Shown here piece by piece: positions 8,010 through 16,395 of a DNA stretch of 64,000 bases. The position numbers and the translations under genes are program-made. Source of the DNA: Streptomyces armeniacus (lineage in GTDB: Bacteria; Actinomycetota; Actinomycetes; Streptomycetales; Streptomycetaceae); NCBI RefSeq assembly GCF_003355155.1, contig NZ_CP031320.1:4331367-4395366 (forward strand). Reading direction: 5' to 3'. The notes beneath the pieces are model-generated. The model was not told the origin of the DNA, ran no database searches, and saw only the letters and a program-made list of their open reading frames with translations. Each line of letters begins with the position of its first letter. Positions within the stretch are counted from its first letter, which is position 1.

Positions 8010-9103
8010 CACCGGGGCACCTCTTCCGCGCTGGTCAGGGAGAGCGGGTCGACCACTTCGGTACAGCGGGTCCAGCGGGTGACCTCCTTCTCGTCCGCCC
8101 GTCCCGTCACCTCGGGTTCCGGGGCGGGCGGTGTGTCGAGCAAACCGTGGGTGGCCCCGTACGCGTCGTCGTACACCGTCTCCAGATAGCGCTGCGGCCC
8201 GTCCGGGAAGATCGCCGCGATACGCGCCGTGGCGGGGAGCGTGCGGGCGAGCCACCCGGCGACCAGCGCGACCGCCCCCACGCTCCAGCCGCCGGTGGCG
8301 TAGTGGGAGGTGGCGAGCTGGCGGCAGGTCCATACGGCTTCGCCCGGGGCAACCCAGTGGACCTCACTGAAGTGCTCGTACGCCACGTTGCGCGGGTGGA
8401 TGCTCGAGCCCAGCCCGCGCATCAGGCGGGTACGAGCGGGCTGTCCGAAGATGGTGGAGCCAATGGTGTCGACGCCGACGAGCCGCAGCCCGGGGTAGAG
8501 CTGGCGCAGGACCCGGGAGATGCCCGCGGAGTGGCCACCGGTGCCGACACTGCACACGAGTACATCGATGTGGCCGAGCTGTGCGGCGAGTTCCAGGGCG
8601 AGCGGGGTGTACGCGGCGACGTTGTCGGGGTTGCTGTACTGGTCCGGGCACCAGGAACCAGGGTGCTCCGCGAGCAGTTGGGCGACGCGGTCCCGGCGTG
8701 CTTGCTGCCAGCCGCCGTCCTGGTGCGGTTGAGTGACGAGTTCCACGTCCGCGCCGTAGACGGACAGCAGCCGGGCCATGGACGGTTCCAGGCCGGGGTC
8801 GGTGACCAGAGTGACCGGATGGCCGTAGACGAGCCCGGCGAGCGCCAGGCCCAGTCCCAGGGTGCCGCTGGTGGATTCGATGATCGGGCTGCCGGACCGC
8901 AACTCGCCGCGGGCGCGGGCGCGTTCCACCATGTGCAGCCCGGGACGGTCCTTGATGCCACCGGGGTTGAAGCCTTCGAGCTTCGCCCAGAAGCCTCGTC
9001 CGGCGGGAGCGAAGGGCTGCGTCACACGCAGGACGGGGGTGTTGCCGACCAGCCCGGACAAGGCGGTGCGGTCGGTGAAGGTATCGGTGAGTGGGGCTCG
9101 CAT
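8009..9103 (-). CDS. PLP-dependent cysteine-synthase/CBS-family enzyme
   Basis: A 364-residue fold-type II PLP enzyme. Lys51 in [11 protein letters not shown] is the Schiff-base lysine, and GTGGHSAG binds the phosphate. The usual substrate loop TSGNTG of O-acetylserine sulfhydrylases is replaced by STSGTLG, so a different substrate or beta-replacement nucleophile is likely. A C-terminal extension after about residue 310 follows the catalytic fold. The gene is coupled to an MFS exporter. Similar enzymes make diaminopropionate, lanthionine-like or other non-protein amino acids in addition to cysteine. A thiol-supply role in metal stress is possible because of the surrounding genes, but the reaction is not established. 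Confidence 0.85.
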   Translation of the reverse strand: MRAPLTDTFTDRTALSGLVGNTPVLRVTQPFAPAGRGFWAKLEGFNPGGIKDRPGLHMVERARARGELRSGSPIIESTSGTLGLGLALAGLVYGHPVTLVTDPGLEPSMARLLSVYGADVELVTQPHQDGGWQQARRDRVAQLLAEHPGSWCPDQYSNPDNVAAYTPLALELAAQLGHIDVLVCSVGTGGHSAGISRVLRQLYPGLRLVGVDTIGSTIFGQPARTRLMRGLGSSIHPRNVAYEHFSEVHWVAPGEAVWTCRQLATSHYATGGWSVGAVALVAGWLARTLPATARIAAIFPDGPQRYLETVYDDAYGATHGLLDTPPAPEPEVTGRADEKEVTRWTRCTEVVDPLSLTSAEEVPR

Positions 9104-9215
9104 GTATCTGCTCTCGTTCGATGGCGGCGCGATGGATGGTCGGCTCGCGGCCCTCGGGCGGAAGCGGGCTCCTTGACGGCTCCCGCTCGTGGCGTCGGGC
9201 GCGGTGCGCCGCGGT

Positions 9216-9623
9216 CTATATGCGCCACCGGCAGATGCTGGTGAGTGTGGTGCGTCCGGTCCGCGGTCTCTGCTCTCCGAAGGTGATGTGGAGCGGCGCT
9301 TCCGGGTGCCGGGCGGAAGTGAGAGCAGGGGCGCGGACGGCCAGCAGGTCGGGAGACTGCCGGGGCGTCTGGCGCGACTCCGACGATCCAGCCGGCAGGT
9401 GCTCGGTGGGCCCGCAGGAGGCGGGGCGCGAGAGTTCGGGGGTATCCGGACCGGCTGGTTCAGCAGGCTGCGTGAGAGCGGTGGTGAGCGCAGGGGCAGG
9501 GGCAGGGCCGTGAACGTTGCCGTCGTGGTGCTCGGCCGGCAGGCAGAGAACCGTGGTCAGGGCCGAGAGCCCCAGCAAGAGCGCGACGAGCCAGCCCGCC
9601 CCGGACAGGGCGCGAGACAGCAC
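9216..9623 (-). CDS. Hypothetical small secreted protein
   Basis: A 135-residue product with one N-terminal membrane segment (about residues 8-28, [20 protein letters not shown]) and an exported low-complexity region rich in Ala/Pro/Glu/His. The C-terminal segment contains HITFGEQ, a motif similar to HMTFGEGG in the next upstream protein (9722-10192), suggesting related proteins. The GTG start has GGAGG five bases upstream, which supports translation. No enzymatic motif is visible. It lies between the PLP-enzyme/MFS pair and the DUF6153-like gene on the same strand. Confidence 0.6.
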   Translation of the reverse strand: MLSRALSGAGWLVALLLGLSALTTVLCLPAEHHDGNVHGPAPAPALTTALTQPAEPAGPDTPELSRPASCGPTEHLPAGSSESRQTPRQSPDLLAVRAPALTSARHPEAPLHITFGEQRPRTGRTTLTSICRWRI

Positions 9624-9721
9624 AGATCCTCCGTGCCCGCGCCGGCTACCGCCAGTAAAGCGGCAGGCAGCGGGGGAAGTTGGTCAGCGGGGAGAGAACG
9701 AGTGGAGGAGCGAGCTGGGCT

Positions 9722-10192
9722 CTAAACGCGCAGGATGGTGGAACGGTTGAGCAGCGTCTGCAGGACACCGGACTCCGCGGCCACATCGCTGGCCGCGTTC
9801 AAGGGCGGCTGATCGTGGCGGGTTTGCTCCCAGCGCAACGGCGTGCTGGGAACCTCGAGTTCCACGTCGTCGTGCGGCTGCGCGGAAACACAGTCCGGAA
9901 CGGCGTGGCCGGATTCGTGACCGTTGTGCTCGTGTCCGCCGTGGCCGGGCGCCGATGGCGCAGTCATGGGAAGCGACGCTGCGGAGTCCTCCGCGCAGCC
10001 ACCCTCGCCGAAGGTCATGTGTACGGACGGCGCCGCACTCGCGCCACCGGTGAGATGCCCTGCCGTGCTCTCCGCGCTCACACCGTGCGCGTACATCAGC
10101 CCCAGCACGAGCACGACGAGCCCGAGCAGCCGCAGCGGAGCCGCAGCTCCACGGGACCGCCGTACGCGAGAACGCGATCGGGCCGTGATCAT
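9722..10192 (-). CDS. Small secreted His-rich protein, DUF6153-like
   Basis: A 156-residue protein with a basic N-terminus, one membrane/signal segment (LRLLGLVVLVLGLMYAHGVSA) and an exported His-rich part (GHGGHEHNGHESGH). It also has HMTFGEGGCAED and a C-terminal ILRV ending like that of the DUF6153-like protein at 1875-2393. The His cluster is compatible with Cu or Zn binding, which is inference. It is divergent from the beta-propeller lipoprotein gene at 10345, sharing a 150-bp control region. No catalytic residues are visible. Confidence 0.7.
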   Translation of the reverse strand: MITARSRSRVRRSRGAAAPLRLLGLVVLVLGLMYAHGVSAESTAGHLTGGASAAPSVHMTFGEGGCAEDSAASLPMTAPSAPGHGGHEHNGHESGHAVPDCVSAQPHDDVELEVPSTPLRWEQTRHDQPPLNAASDVAAESGVLQTLLNRSTILRV

Positions 10193-10344
10193 GCCGTGAT
10201 ACTAACCCCTTGATCGGCTACCGAAGCGACAACCGCCGTAACAGCAGGTTGCTGCGGAATGCGGGCGGCGTACCCACCCACCACCAAAACCCATTTTCCT
10301 TAGGAGATAAGGTGGAGGCACTCCCGATCCCCGAGGACGTCCCG

Positions 10345-11223
10345 ATGCATCTCCGCCTCCGTGTTGTCTCCGCCGCTTCCGCGCTGCTGCTGTCGGCCGT
10401 GCTGACCGCGTGCTCCAACGATTCCGCCTCGGACAGCGCGCAGGAACCGTCCTCCTCCTCGGCTGTGACGGTCAGCCATATCCACGGACTCGGCATCGAT
10501 CCGGCCGATGGCCGTCTCTATGTCGCCACACACGAAGGCGTGATCTCCGTGGCGAAGGACGGCGCTGCGGCGCGGGTCAGCGACAAAGCCGACTACATGG
10601 GCTTCACCGTGGCCAAGGCGAAGACGTTCCTCGGCAGCGGTCACCCGCCTGAGGGCAGCGACGAGCCCGCCAACCGTGGGCTGCTGCGCAGCACCGACTC
10701 CGGGAAGAGCTGGAAGACCCTCTCGCTCGGCGGTGAAGTGGACTTCCATTCCCTGGAGTTCGCGCACGACACCATCTACGGCTACGACAGCACCAACGGC
10801 GTGCTGCGCGTCAGCGAGAACGGCACCGATTGGGACACGCGTGCCGAACTCGGCGCACTCGACCTGGCCGTCAGCCCCGAGAAGCCGCAGGTGGTGCTCG
10901 CCACCACGCAGAGCGGTATCGCGGGGAGTGCCGACGGCGGACGGACCTTCGACAAGGGAGCCGAGCCCGCGTTGGCGTTCCTCTCCTGGCCGGAGCCCAA
11001 GGCGCTCTATGGCATCTCCCCCACTGGTGAGCTGCAGCGCAGCACCGACGCAGGAAGCAGCTGGAAGCGCGTCGGTACCGTTCCCGGCGGACAGCCCCAG
11101 GCGCTCACCGCGGTCGACGCGGACCGCGTGCTGGCCGCCACGCAGAGCGGCGTGTACGAGTCGCGGGACGGCGGCAAGACGTTCACCGAGCGACTGCCGG
11201 TCGCTGGTGGCGGCGGCCACTGA
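10345..11223 (+). CDS. Secreted beta-propeller lipoprotein, F510_1955/sialidase-like repeat family
   Basis: A 292-residue lipoprotein: signal peptide with lipobox LTAC (Cys at about residue 23), then BNR/sialidase-like propeller repeats. Aspartate-box-like sequences recur (STDSGKSWKTL, SENGTDWDT, STDAGSSWKRV, SRDGGKTFTE), each probably marking a blade. The segment VSHIHGLGIDPADGRLYVATHEG is typical of the family annotated as F510_1955 glycosylhydrolase, which often sits next to DUF305 and copper genes. Enzyme activity is unproven. The ATG at 10345 gives a normal signal peptide with GAGG upstream. An in-frame GTG at 10312 with GGAGA ahead of it would add 11 residues and cannot be excluded. Confidence 0.82.
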   Translation: MHLRLRVVSAASALLLSAVLTACSNDSASDSAQEPSSSSAVTVSHIHGLGIDPADGRLYVATHEGVISVAKDGAAARVSDKADYMGFTVAKAKTFLGSGHPPEGSDEPANRGLLRSTDSGKSWKTLSLGGEVDFHSLEFAHDTIYGYDSTNGVLRVSENGTDWDTRAELGALDLAVSPEKPQVVLATTQSGIAGSADGGRTFDKGAEPALAFLSWPEPKALYGISPTGELQRSTDAGSSWKRVGTVPGGQPQALTAVDADRVLAATQSGVYESRDGGKTFTERLPVAGGGGH

Positions 11224-11319
11224 GCGCGCGGCCCCTCGTACACGTGCGGCTCACGAGCATCGCCGGGGCGAAAACCACCGTGGCGGGTACCCATACACCC
11301 GTCAGCCATTCCGGTACGG

Positions 11320-12753
11320 CTACCTCTGCGCTGCCGGGGCTTCGCGGACGCCAGCCACGGGTCCGGCACGACGGCTCTCCAGCAGCGTGGCGATGAGGAC
11401 GGCGCCCAGCGCGAGGAGAGCCGCGGCGATGGTGAGCGCGAACGAGAAGCCCTCCGTCGCCGCGCGCTGCGGAGTGGCCGAGCCGGTCAGCGTATCGGTG
11501 CGATGCGCGGCCAGGGAGACCAGTACCGCCAACCCCACGGCGCCGCCGACTTGTTGAACGGAACTCAGAACGGCCGAGCCCAGACCGGCGTTCTCCTCAG
11601 TGGTCCCGGTTACCGCGGCGATCGTCAGGGCCGGCAGCGACAGCCCGCAGCCCAGGCTCGTCACGAGCATGCCGGGCAGCACCCCGGACCCGTATGCGTC
11701 GCCAGGCGCCACACCGGACAGCAACAGCAGTCCGGCCGCGCTGATCAGGAAGGAGGCGACCAGAGTCCGACGCTCTCCGAGCCGGATCACCGCACGGGAG
11801 GAGAGCCACATGCCCGCCAGGATGCCGCCTCCGTACGGCAGGTAGGCAACGCCTGCCGTGAGCGGGGGGTAGCCCAGCACGGTCTGCAGATGCAGCATCA
11901 GCAGATAGGCCATCGAGAAGAACGCCGCGGAGAACAGCAGAGTCGCACCGTTGGCGACGGCGCGGATCCGGAAGGACAGGAACGACAGCGGCACCAGCGG
12001 CTCGGCCGTACGTGACTCGACCACGAGGAACGCGACCGCCAGCACAGCGGCCAGGGACAACGGCCCGGCCGAACCGGCTCGGCCCCAACCCGCCTCGGCG
12101 CTCTGCAGCAGACCGTAGACCAGCGATACCAGGGCGCCGGTACCCAGCACCGCCCCGGCTACGTCCAGGCGTGCCGGGCGGCTTCCCCGGCTCTCGGCGA
12201 CCAGACGCGGGAGCAGTGTGAGGGCCGCGAGCGCCACCGGCAGGTTGATGAGGAAGATCCAGCGCCAGGACGCGAGCCCGGTGAGTGCACCGGATATCAC
12301 CAGGCCCATCGTGCCGCCCAGCCCCGCGATGCCGCCCCAGATACCGAGCGCCTTGGCACGCTCCTCGGCTCCGGGGAACAGCAGGGTGATCAGTGACAGC
12401 GCGGCCGGGCTGGCCATGGCCGCGCCCGCGCCCTGGGCGAACCGTCCCGCTACCAGCTGCCAGGGTTCCTGCGCGAGCCCGCAGGCGAGGCTCGCCACAC
12501 CGAACAGTGCTACGCCGCACAGGAAGACTCGCCGACGCCCCAGCAGGTCAGCCGCACGGCCGGACAGCAGCAGCAGGCCGCCGAAGGCGAGGAAGTACGC
12601 GTTGACGACCCACGCCAGACCGGCGGCGCTGAAGCCGAGGTCATCCCGGATGTGGGGAAGGGCGACGTTCACCACGGTGTCGTCCAGTACGAGCATGAAC
12701 TGCACGAAGCACAGCACCACCAGGGCCAGTCCGCGCGAGCGATCAGTCGGCAT
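11320..12753 (-). CDS. DHA2-type MFS drug exporter (EmrB/QacA-like, 14-TM)
   Basis: A 477-residue exporter with 14 predicted helices. Family motifs are LDDTVVNVALPHIRDDLG in TM1, the loop GRAADLLGRRRVF, and the antiporter motif region GIWGGIAGLGGTMGLVISGAL. Such proteins use the proton gradient to expel cationic or amphipathic drugs. The gene is divergent from the AraC-type regulator at 12838, with 84 bp between them, so that regulator is its likely controller. It shares the overall layout of the 13778-15175 exporter but is clearly a different subfamily member. Confidence 0.9.
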   Translation of the reverse strand: MPTDRSRGLALVVLCFVQFMLVLDDTVVNVALPHIRDDLGFSAAGLAWVVNAYFLAFGGLLLLSGRAADLLGRRRVFLCGVALFGVASLACGLAQEPWQLVAGRFAQGAGAAMASPAALSLITLLFPGAEERAKALGIWGGIAGLGGTMGLVISGALTGLASWRWIFLINLPVALAALTLLPRLVAESRGSRPARLDVAGAVLGTGALVSLVYGLLQSAEAGWGRAGSAGPLSLAAVLAVAFLVVESRTAEPLVPLSFLSFRIRAVANGATLLFSAAFFSMAYLLMLHLQTVLGYPPLTAGVAYLPYGGGILAGMWLSSRAVIRLGERRTLVASFLISAAGLLLLSGVAPGDAYGSGVLPGMLVTSLGCGLSLPALTIAAVTGTTEENAGLGSAVLSSVQQVGGAVGLAVLVSLAAHRTDTLTGSATPQRAATEGFSFALTIAAALLALGAVLIATLLESRRAGPVAGVREAPAAQR

Positions 12754-12837
12754 GGAACGACGCTATGCACTGGTGGCGTTGGCCGCGATGCGCTACCAGG
12801 CCACGCCATAACGCGATGAGGACATACGCTGGGACGC

Positions 12838-13656
12838 ATGGCCGAGGCTGTCGTGGGTGCCGTCCCCGCCGGGGTGGGGGCGATCGTCGTTGCGCGGTTT
12901 CCGCTGTCATCGGGGCAGTGGTTCTCCGCGCACAGCCACCCGCAGCACCAACTGGCCTGGACGCGAAGCGGTGTCCTGGGCGTCGCCGTCGATGACGCGT
13001 ACTGGGTGCTGCCGCCCACGCGCGCCCTGTGGCTGCCCGCAGGTGTCGTCCACCGGACCGGCGCGACCCGCGACGCGGTGCTGTGCAGTCTCTACCTCGA
13101 ACCGGACCGGTGCGGCCTTGACTGGACCGAGCCCACCCCGGTCGCCGTCGACGGACTCCTGGCGCACCTGATCGCTTACCTCCATCGCGAAGACCTTTCC
13201 GACGGCGTACGGCTGCGGGCCGAGGCGGTCGTCCTGGATCTGCTGCGTCCGCTGCCCACAACGCCGATCGACGTGCCGCAACCCGTCGACGAACGCGTCA
13301 CCGCCGTGGCCGACGCGCTGCTCGCCAACCCCGCCGACCCGCGGAGCCTTGAGGCGCACGCCCGGGCCGTCGGAGTGAGCCGCCGCACCCTGACACGGCT
13401 GTTCGTCCACGACACCGGCATGAACTTCGATCGCTGGCGCACCCATGTGCGACTGCGGGCGGCCTTGCCCCTTCTCGCCGAAGGCCAGCCCGTGTCCCGG
13501 GTCGCTCACACCATCGGCTACGCAACGCCCAGCGCGTTCCTCGCGGCGTTCCGCCGAACTGTCGGCACCTCGCCGAAGCGCTATCTCAATGGCGATACCA
13601 ACACGAGCTCCGACAGCAGCACCAACGGGATGCCTCGGCGGGACGAAGATCGATAG
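12838..13656 (+). CDS. AraC-family transcriptional regulator
   Basis: A 272-residue regulator with an N-terminal cupin-like sensing domain (FSAHSHPQHQLAW, WLPAGVVHRTGA) and a C-terminal double helix-turn-helix (about residues 165-255). SLEAHARAVGVSRRTLTRLF is the first HTH, and the second ends YATPSAFLAAFRRTVGTSPKRY, the AraC signature. The cupin His residues may bind a metal or small ligand. The gene is divergent from the MFS exporter at 11320-12753 and probably regulates it. The final 15 or so codons (rich in Ser/Asn/Thr) lie at the junction with a lower-G+C fragment. Confidence 0.9.
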   Translation: MAEAVVGAVPAGVGAIVVARFPLSSGQWFSAHSHPQHQLAWTRSGVLGVAVDDAYWVLPPTRALWLPAGVVHRTGATRDAVLCSLYLEPDRCGLDWTEPTPVAVDGLLAHLIAYLHREDLSDGVRLRAEAVVLDLLRPLPTTPIDVPQPVDERVTAVADALLANPADPRSLEAHARAVGVSRRTLTRLFVHDTGMNFDRWRTHVRLRAALPLLAEGQPVSRVAHTIGYATPSAFLAAFRRTVGTSPKRYLNGDTNTSSDSSTNGMPRRDEDR

Positions 13657-13781
13657 CCTTCTTTGCGAGATGGATCTTCACCCCGTGGCGCAAAGATTCG
13701 AGCGACCCGCTCGATAAGTACACTGCGAAGGCTGTTCAACCCGTCGATCTCCCGCTTGATGGCTCGTATGAGTCGGGCTAA
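13657..13781 (+). other. Lower-G+C intergenic fragment with a short open coding-like tail
   Basis: Between the AraC gene and the convergent exporter this stretch is poorer in G+C than its neighbours. One frame, ending with TAA at 13779-13781, reads FFARWIFTPWRKDSSDP and continues to DKYTAKAVQ and DGSYESG. Its codons (AAA, GAT, ACT, GTT, TAT) are unlike Streptomyces use. It has no start in the window and no family that I recognise. It may be the tail of a lost imported gene. Confidence 0.3.
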
Positions 13782-15175
13782 TCACCCCTGGCCGGGATCA
13801 GCCACAGGGCGATGCCAGCGGCGACGGCGGCCACGCCCGTGGCGACGAGGAACGCGTCGTCGAACCCGGAGCCAGCGCTTGTACCGGTACGGGCAGTGAT
13901 GCTGGCGGCAGCTGCACTGGAGACGGCCGCGGCGCCTGCCGAGGCGCCGAACTCGTGGAACGTGCTGACGATTCCCGAGGTCACACCCGCCTCGTGGGGG
14001 GCGACGTCGCCGAGTGCGGTGGCCGAAGCGACGACGAACAGAGCCCCCAGACCGGCCGCGGCGATGCTCACGCCTACGACCATCGCGGCGGTGCCCGACC
14101 AGAGCACGGGGACGAGGAATCCAGCGGCGGCGACCACCAGGGCCACTGCGGCCAGGACTCGGGCGCCGAGGCGGCCGATCACGCGGCCGGAGGCGGTGGC
14201 AGCGGCCATGGTCACCAGTGCCACCGGCAGGAACAGCAGCCCGGTCGTCAGGGCGCCGTGGTGCCGGTGGTTCTGGAAGTAGAACGAGCCGAGGAAGAAG
14301 ACACCCACCATCAAAGCGGTGGCCACCGCGATCACGAAGATGCCTGCCACCACGGGGCGCCGGCTGAGCAGGCGGAGGTCCATCAAGGGCACCGATGCCC
14401 GGTGCTGCCAGGCGGCGAAGCCGGTGTAGGCGGCAGCCGCGGTGGCGAACAGGAGGACGGTGACGGCGTCGAACCAGCCGTGGTCACCGGCACGGATCAG
14501 GGCGTAGATCAGGGAGCCGGTGGCCGCGGCGACAAGGGCTGCACCGGGTACGTCGAGGGATCCAGAACCCGCCCGAGGCAGGTCCGGCAGTATCCGGGTG
14601 AGCGCGACGAGGACGATCAGGCCGACGGGGACGTTGATGAAGAAGACCCAGGCCCAACCCGGCCCGGCCGTGATCAGTCCGCCTAGCAGTACACCCAGGG
14701 CGGCGCCGCCACCGCCGAGCGCCGACCAGATGCCCAGCGCCCGATTGCGTTCTTCGCCGTCAAAGAGCCGCACCACCACGGAGAGGGCGGCGGGCGAGAG
14801 CATCGCGGCTCCCGCACCCTGCGCGATCCGTGCCGCCAGCAGAAGGGGGGCGCCCGTGGCGAGCCCGGCGACCAGAGAGGCGGCGGTGAACACGGCGAGG
14901 CCCGTGAGGACGACCCGCTTGGCGCCGAACACGTCGGCTACTCGGCCGCCGAGCAGCATCAGGCTGCCGAAGGTGAGGGCGTAGCCGCTGACCACCCAGG
15001 TCAGGGCGGCGCGGTCAAGGTCCAGCTCGGCACCCATGTGAGGCAGGGCGATGGCGACCACGGTGATGTCGAGGATCAACATCAGCTGCGCCAGCCCCAA
15101 CAGACCAAGAATCGGCCAGCGCAGCGGATGGGCTGCTCCCGGCGCGTGTGCGCTGGTGGTTTCCGTGTCGCTCAT
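13778..15175 (-). CDS. DHA2-type MFS drug exporter (14-TM)
   Basis: A 465-residue exporter with 14 hydrophobic helices. TM1 carries LDITVVAIALPHMGAELDLD, the cytoplasmic loop is GRVADVFGAKRVV, and the TM5 antiporter-type region is GIWSALGGGGAALGVLLGGL. The family expels drugs and secondary metabolites against proton influx. It is divergent from the TetR gene at 15282, with two operator-like dyads in between, so repression by that TetR protein is likely. Its stop lies three bases before the end of the AT-richer fragment described at 13657. Confidence 0.9.
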   Translation of the reverse strand: MSDTETTSAHAPGAAHPLRWPILGLLGLAQLMLILDITVVAIALPHMGAELDLDRAALTWVVSGYALTFGSLMLLGGRVADVFGAKRVVLTGLAVFTAASLVAGLATGAPLLLAARIAQGAGAAMLSPAALSVVVRLFDGEERNRALGIWSALGGGGAALGVLLGGLITAGPGWAWVFFINVPVGLIVLVALTRILPDLPRAGSGSLDVPGAALVAAATGSLIYALIRAGDHGWFDAVTVLLFATAAAAYTGFAAWQHRASVPLMDLRLLSRRPVVAGIFVIAVATALMVGVFFLGSFYFQNHRHHGALTTGLLFLPVALVTMAAATASGRVIGRLGARVLAAVALVVAAAGFLVPVLWSGTAAMVVGVSIAAAGLGALFVVASATALGDVAPHEAGVTSGIVSTFHEFGASAGAAAVSSAAAASITARTGTSAGSGFDDAFLVATGVAAVAAGIALWLIPARGD

Positions 15176-15203
15176 GACGTCACCCCTCGATCCGATAACC
15201 CGT

Positions 15204-15255
15204 ACAGTGTTGTTCAGGTTAGCCCTAGTCGGAGCTCAAACCAAACAGCACTGTT
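15204..15255. promoter_or_regulatory. Paired TetR operator candidates
   Basis: Two related sites lie in the divergent region. AACAGCACTGTT at 15244-15255 is a 12-bp near-perfect palindrome, and ACAGTGTTGTT at 15204-15214 is the same motif in the other orientation (reverse AACAACACTGT). They flank about 30 bp between the exporter and TetR starts, a usual layout for joint repression. Confidence 0.55.
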
Positions 15256-15281
15256 CGACTAATGTGGGTAGGGTGTGGGGC

Positions 15282-15890
15282 ATGGGCAGTAGAAGCACCG
15301 TCAAGCGCGCCGACGCCCTACGGAGCATCGACGCGATCGTCAAGGCCGCGGCCGAGTGCATGGGGGAAAACCCGGAGGCGAGTCTCAGTGAGATCGCGCG
15401 TGCCGCGGGTGTGGGCCGGGTGACGCTGTATGCGCACTTCGCCTCCCGGGCGGAGGTCGTCGACGCGGCGATGAGCCGCGCCGTCGACCGGAGCAACGAC
15501 GCGCTGGACGCGGTCGACCTGACCGGTGATCCGCTCCTCGCGCTGGCACGTTATGTCGAGGCCAGCTGGCATCTGGTGGACCAGGCGCGGGCTCTGCTCG
15601 TCGCCGCCCAGAGGGAACTGCCCCCGGGCCGTATCCGTGAGCTGCACAGCGGCCCCGCCGCCCGGGTGGAGACGCTTGTCGCCCGCGGCCGCGCCGAGGG
15701 GATCTTCCGCACCGACCTGCCGATCGCATGGCTGGTCAATGTCCTGCACTCGATCATGCACAGCGCCGCCGACGAGATCCGCGCCGGTCGTCTCACCTCC
15801 GACCGCGCCGCCGGCCACATCACCGCCACGGTGCTGGCTTCCTTCACCCCGCCGGGAAGCCCGGTGCCGGAACCTGACGCGGGAGTGTGA
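15282..15890 (+). CDS. TetR/AcrR-family repressor
   Basis: A 202-residue regulator. The N-terminal TetR HTH spans about residues 12-58, with ASLSEIARAAGVGRVTLYAHFASRAEVVDA as the recognition segment, and a helical ligand domain follows. It diverges from the MFS exporter at 13778-15175 and two AACA-type dyads lie between, so it probably represses both until the exporter's substrate binds. The ATG at 15282 fits the family length; the frame remains open upstream but that part covers the operators and the exporter start. Confidence 0.88.
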   Translation: MGSRSTVKRADALRSIDAIVKAAAECMGENPEASLSEIARAAGVGRVTLYAHFASRAEVVDAAMSRAVDRSNDALDAVDLTGDPLLALARYVEASWHLVDQARALLVAAQRELPPGRIRELHSGPAARVETLVARGRAEGIFRTDLPIAWLVNVLHSIMHSAADEIRAGRLTSDRAAGHITATVLASFTPPGSPVPEPDAGV

Positions 15891-16017
15891 GCCGACTACG
15901 AGGGCGCGGCGTGCCTGGGCGACCGGGCCTCTCCCTCGAAGCGGCTCACTGCTCAGTCAGTTGACGCACCGTGCCGGGCGTGATCACCGGCGCGGTGAGC
16001 CGGTGGATGCACTTTGC

Positions 16018-16395
16018 TCAGCGGGTGGGCTGGAACAGTTCGATGAGGTTGCCGGCGGGGTCTGTGAGCAGGATCTGACGCCCGCCGGGGCCCGAGACGA
16101 CATCGCTGAGGAAGGTGAGTCCGGCGCTGCGCAGCCGGTCGATCTCGGTGTCGAGGTCGTCGACGGTCAGGTGGATGCGGTTGCCCCCGGCGCCGAGGTC
16201 GTTGGGAGTGGCGCGGGCGCCGGAAGTGGCCGGGCCGGACAGCAGCAGCCGCAGCGGCCCGCGGGTCACGTCGGCGAAGGCGGGGGCGGGGTTACTGCGG
16301 AGGGTGAAGCCCAGGTGGGTGGTGTAGAAGTCGATGGCCGCCTGGACGTCGTCGACGAGGTAGCGGACGCTGGCGAACTGCTCGGGCGTGGTCAC
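16018..16395 (-). CDS. VOC-family (glyoxalase/dioxygenase fold) protein
   Basis: A 125-residue vicinal-oxygen-chelate protein with two beta-alpha-beta-beta-beta modules: VRYLVDDVQAAIDFYTTHLGF at the start and IHLTVDDLDTEIDRLRSAG with LLTDPAGNLIELFQP at the end. Visible metal ligands are His of IHLTV and Glu of IELF; the first-module ligand is Tyr instead of His, so metal binding may differ. The GTG start follows AGGAGG and overlaps the stop of the ArsR-ArsC gene (GTGA), so they are coupled. It lacks the paired cysteines of ArsI C-As lyases, so an ArsI role is not supported. Confidence 0.85.
   Translation of the reverse strand: MTTPEQFASVRYLVDDVQAAIDFYTTHLGFTLRSNPAPAFADVTRGPLRLLLSGPATSGARATPNDLGAGGNRIHLTVDDLDTEIDRLRSAGLTFLSDVVSGPGGRQILLTDPAGNLIELFQPTR

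Noticed and set aside
10312..10344. Upstream GTG start for the beta-propeller lipoprotein
   Set aside because: It has GGAGA ahead but adds 11 residues before an already good signal peptide; kept as an alternative only.
16018..16395. ArsI C-As lyase
   Set aside because: The protein is a VOC fold next to arsenic genes, but the paired cysteines of ArsI are absent and one first-module ligand is Tyr.
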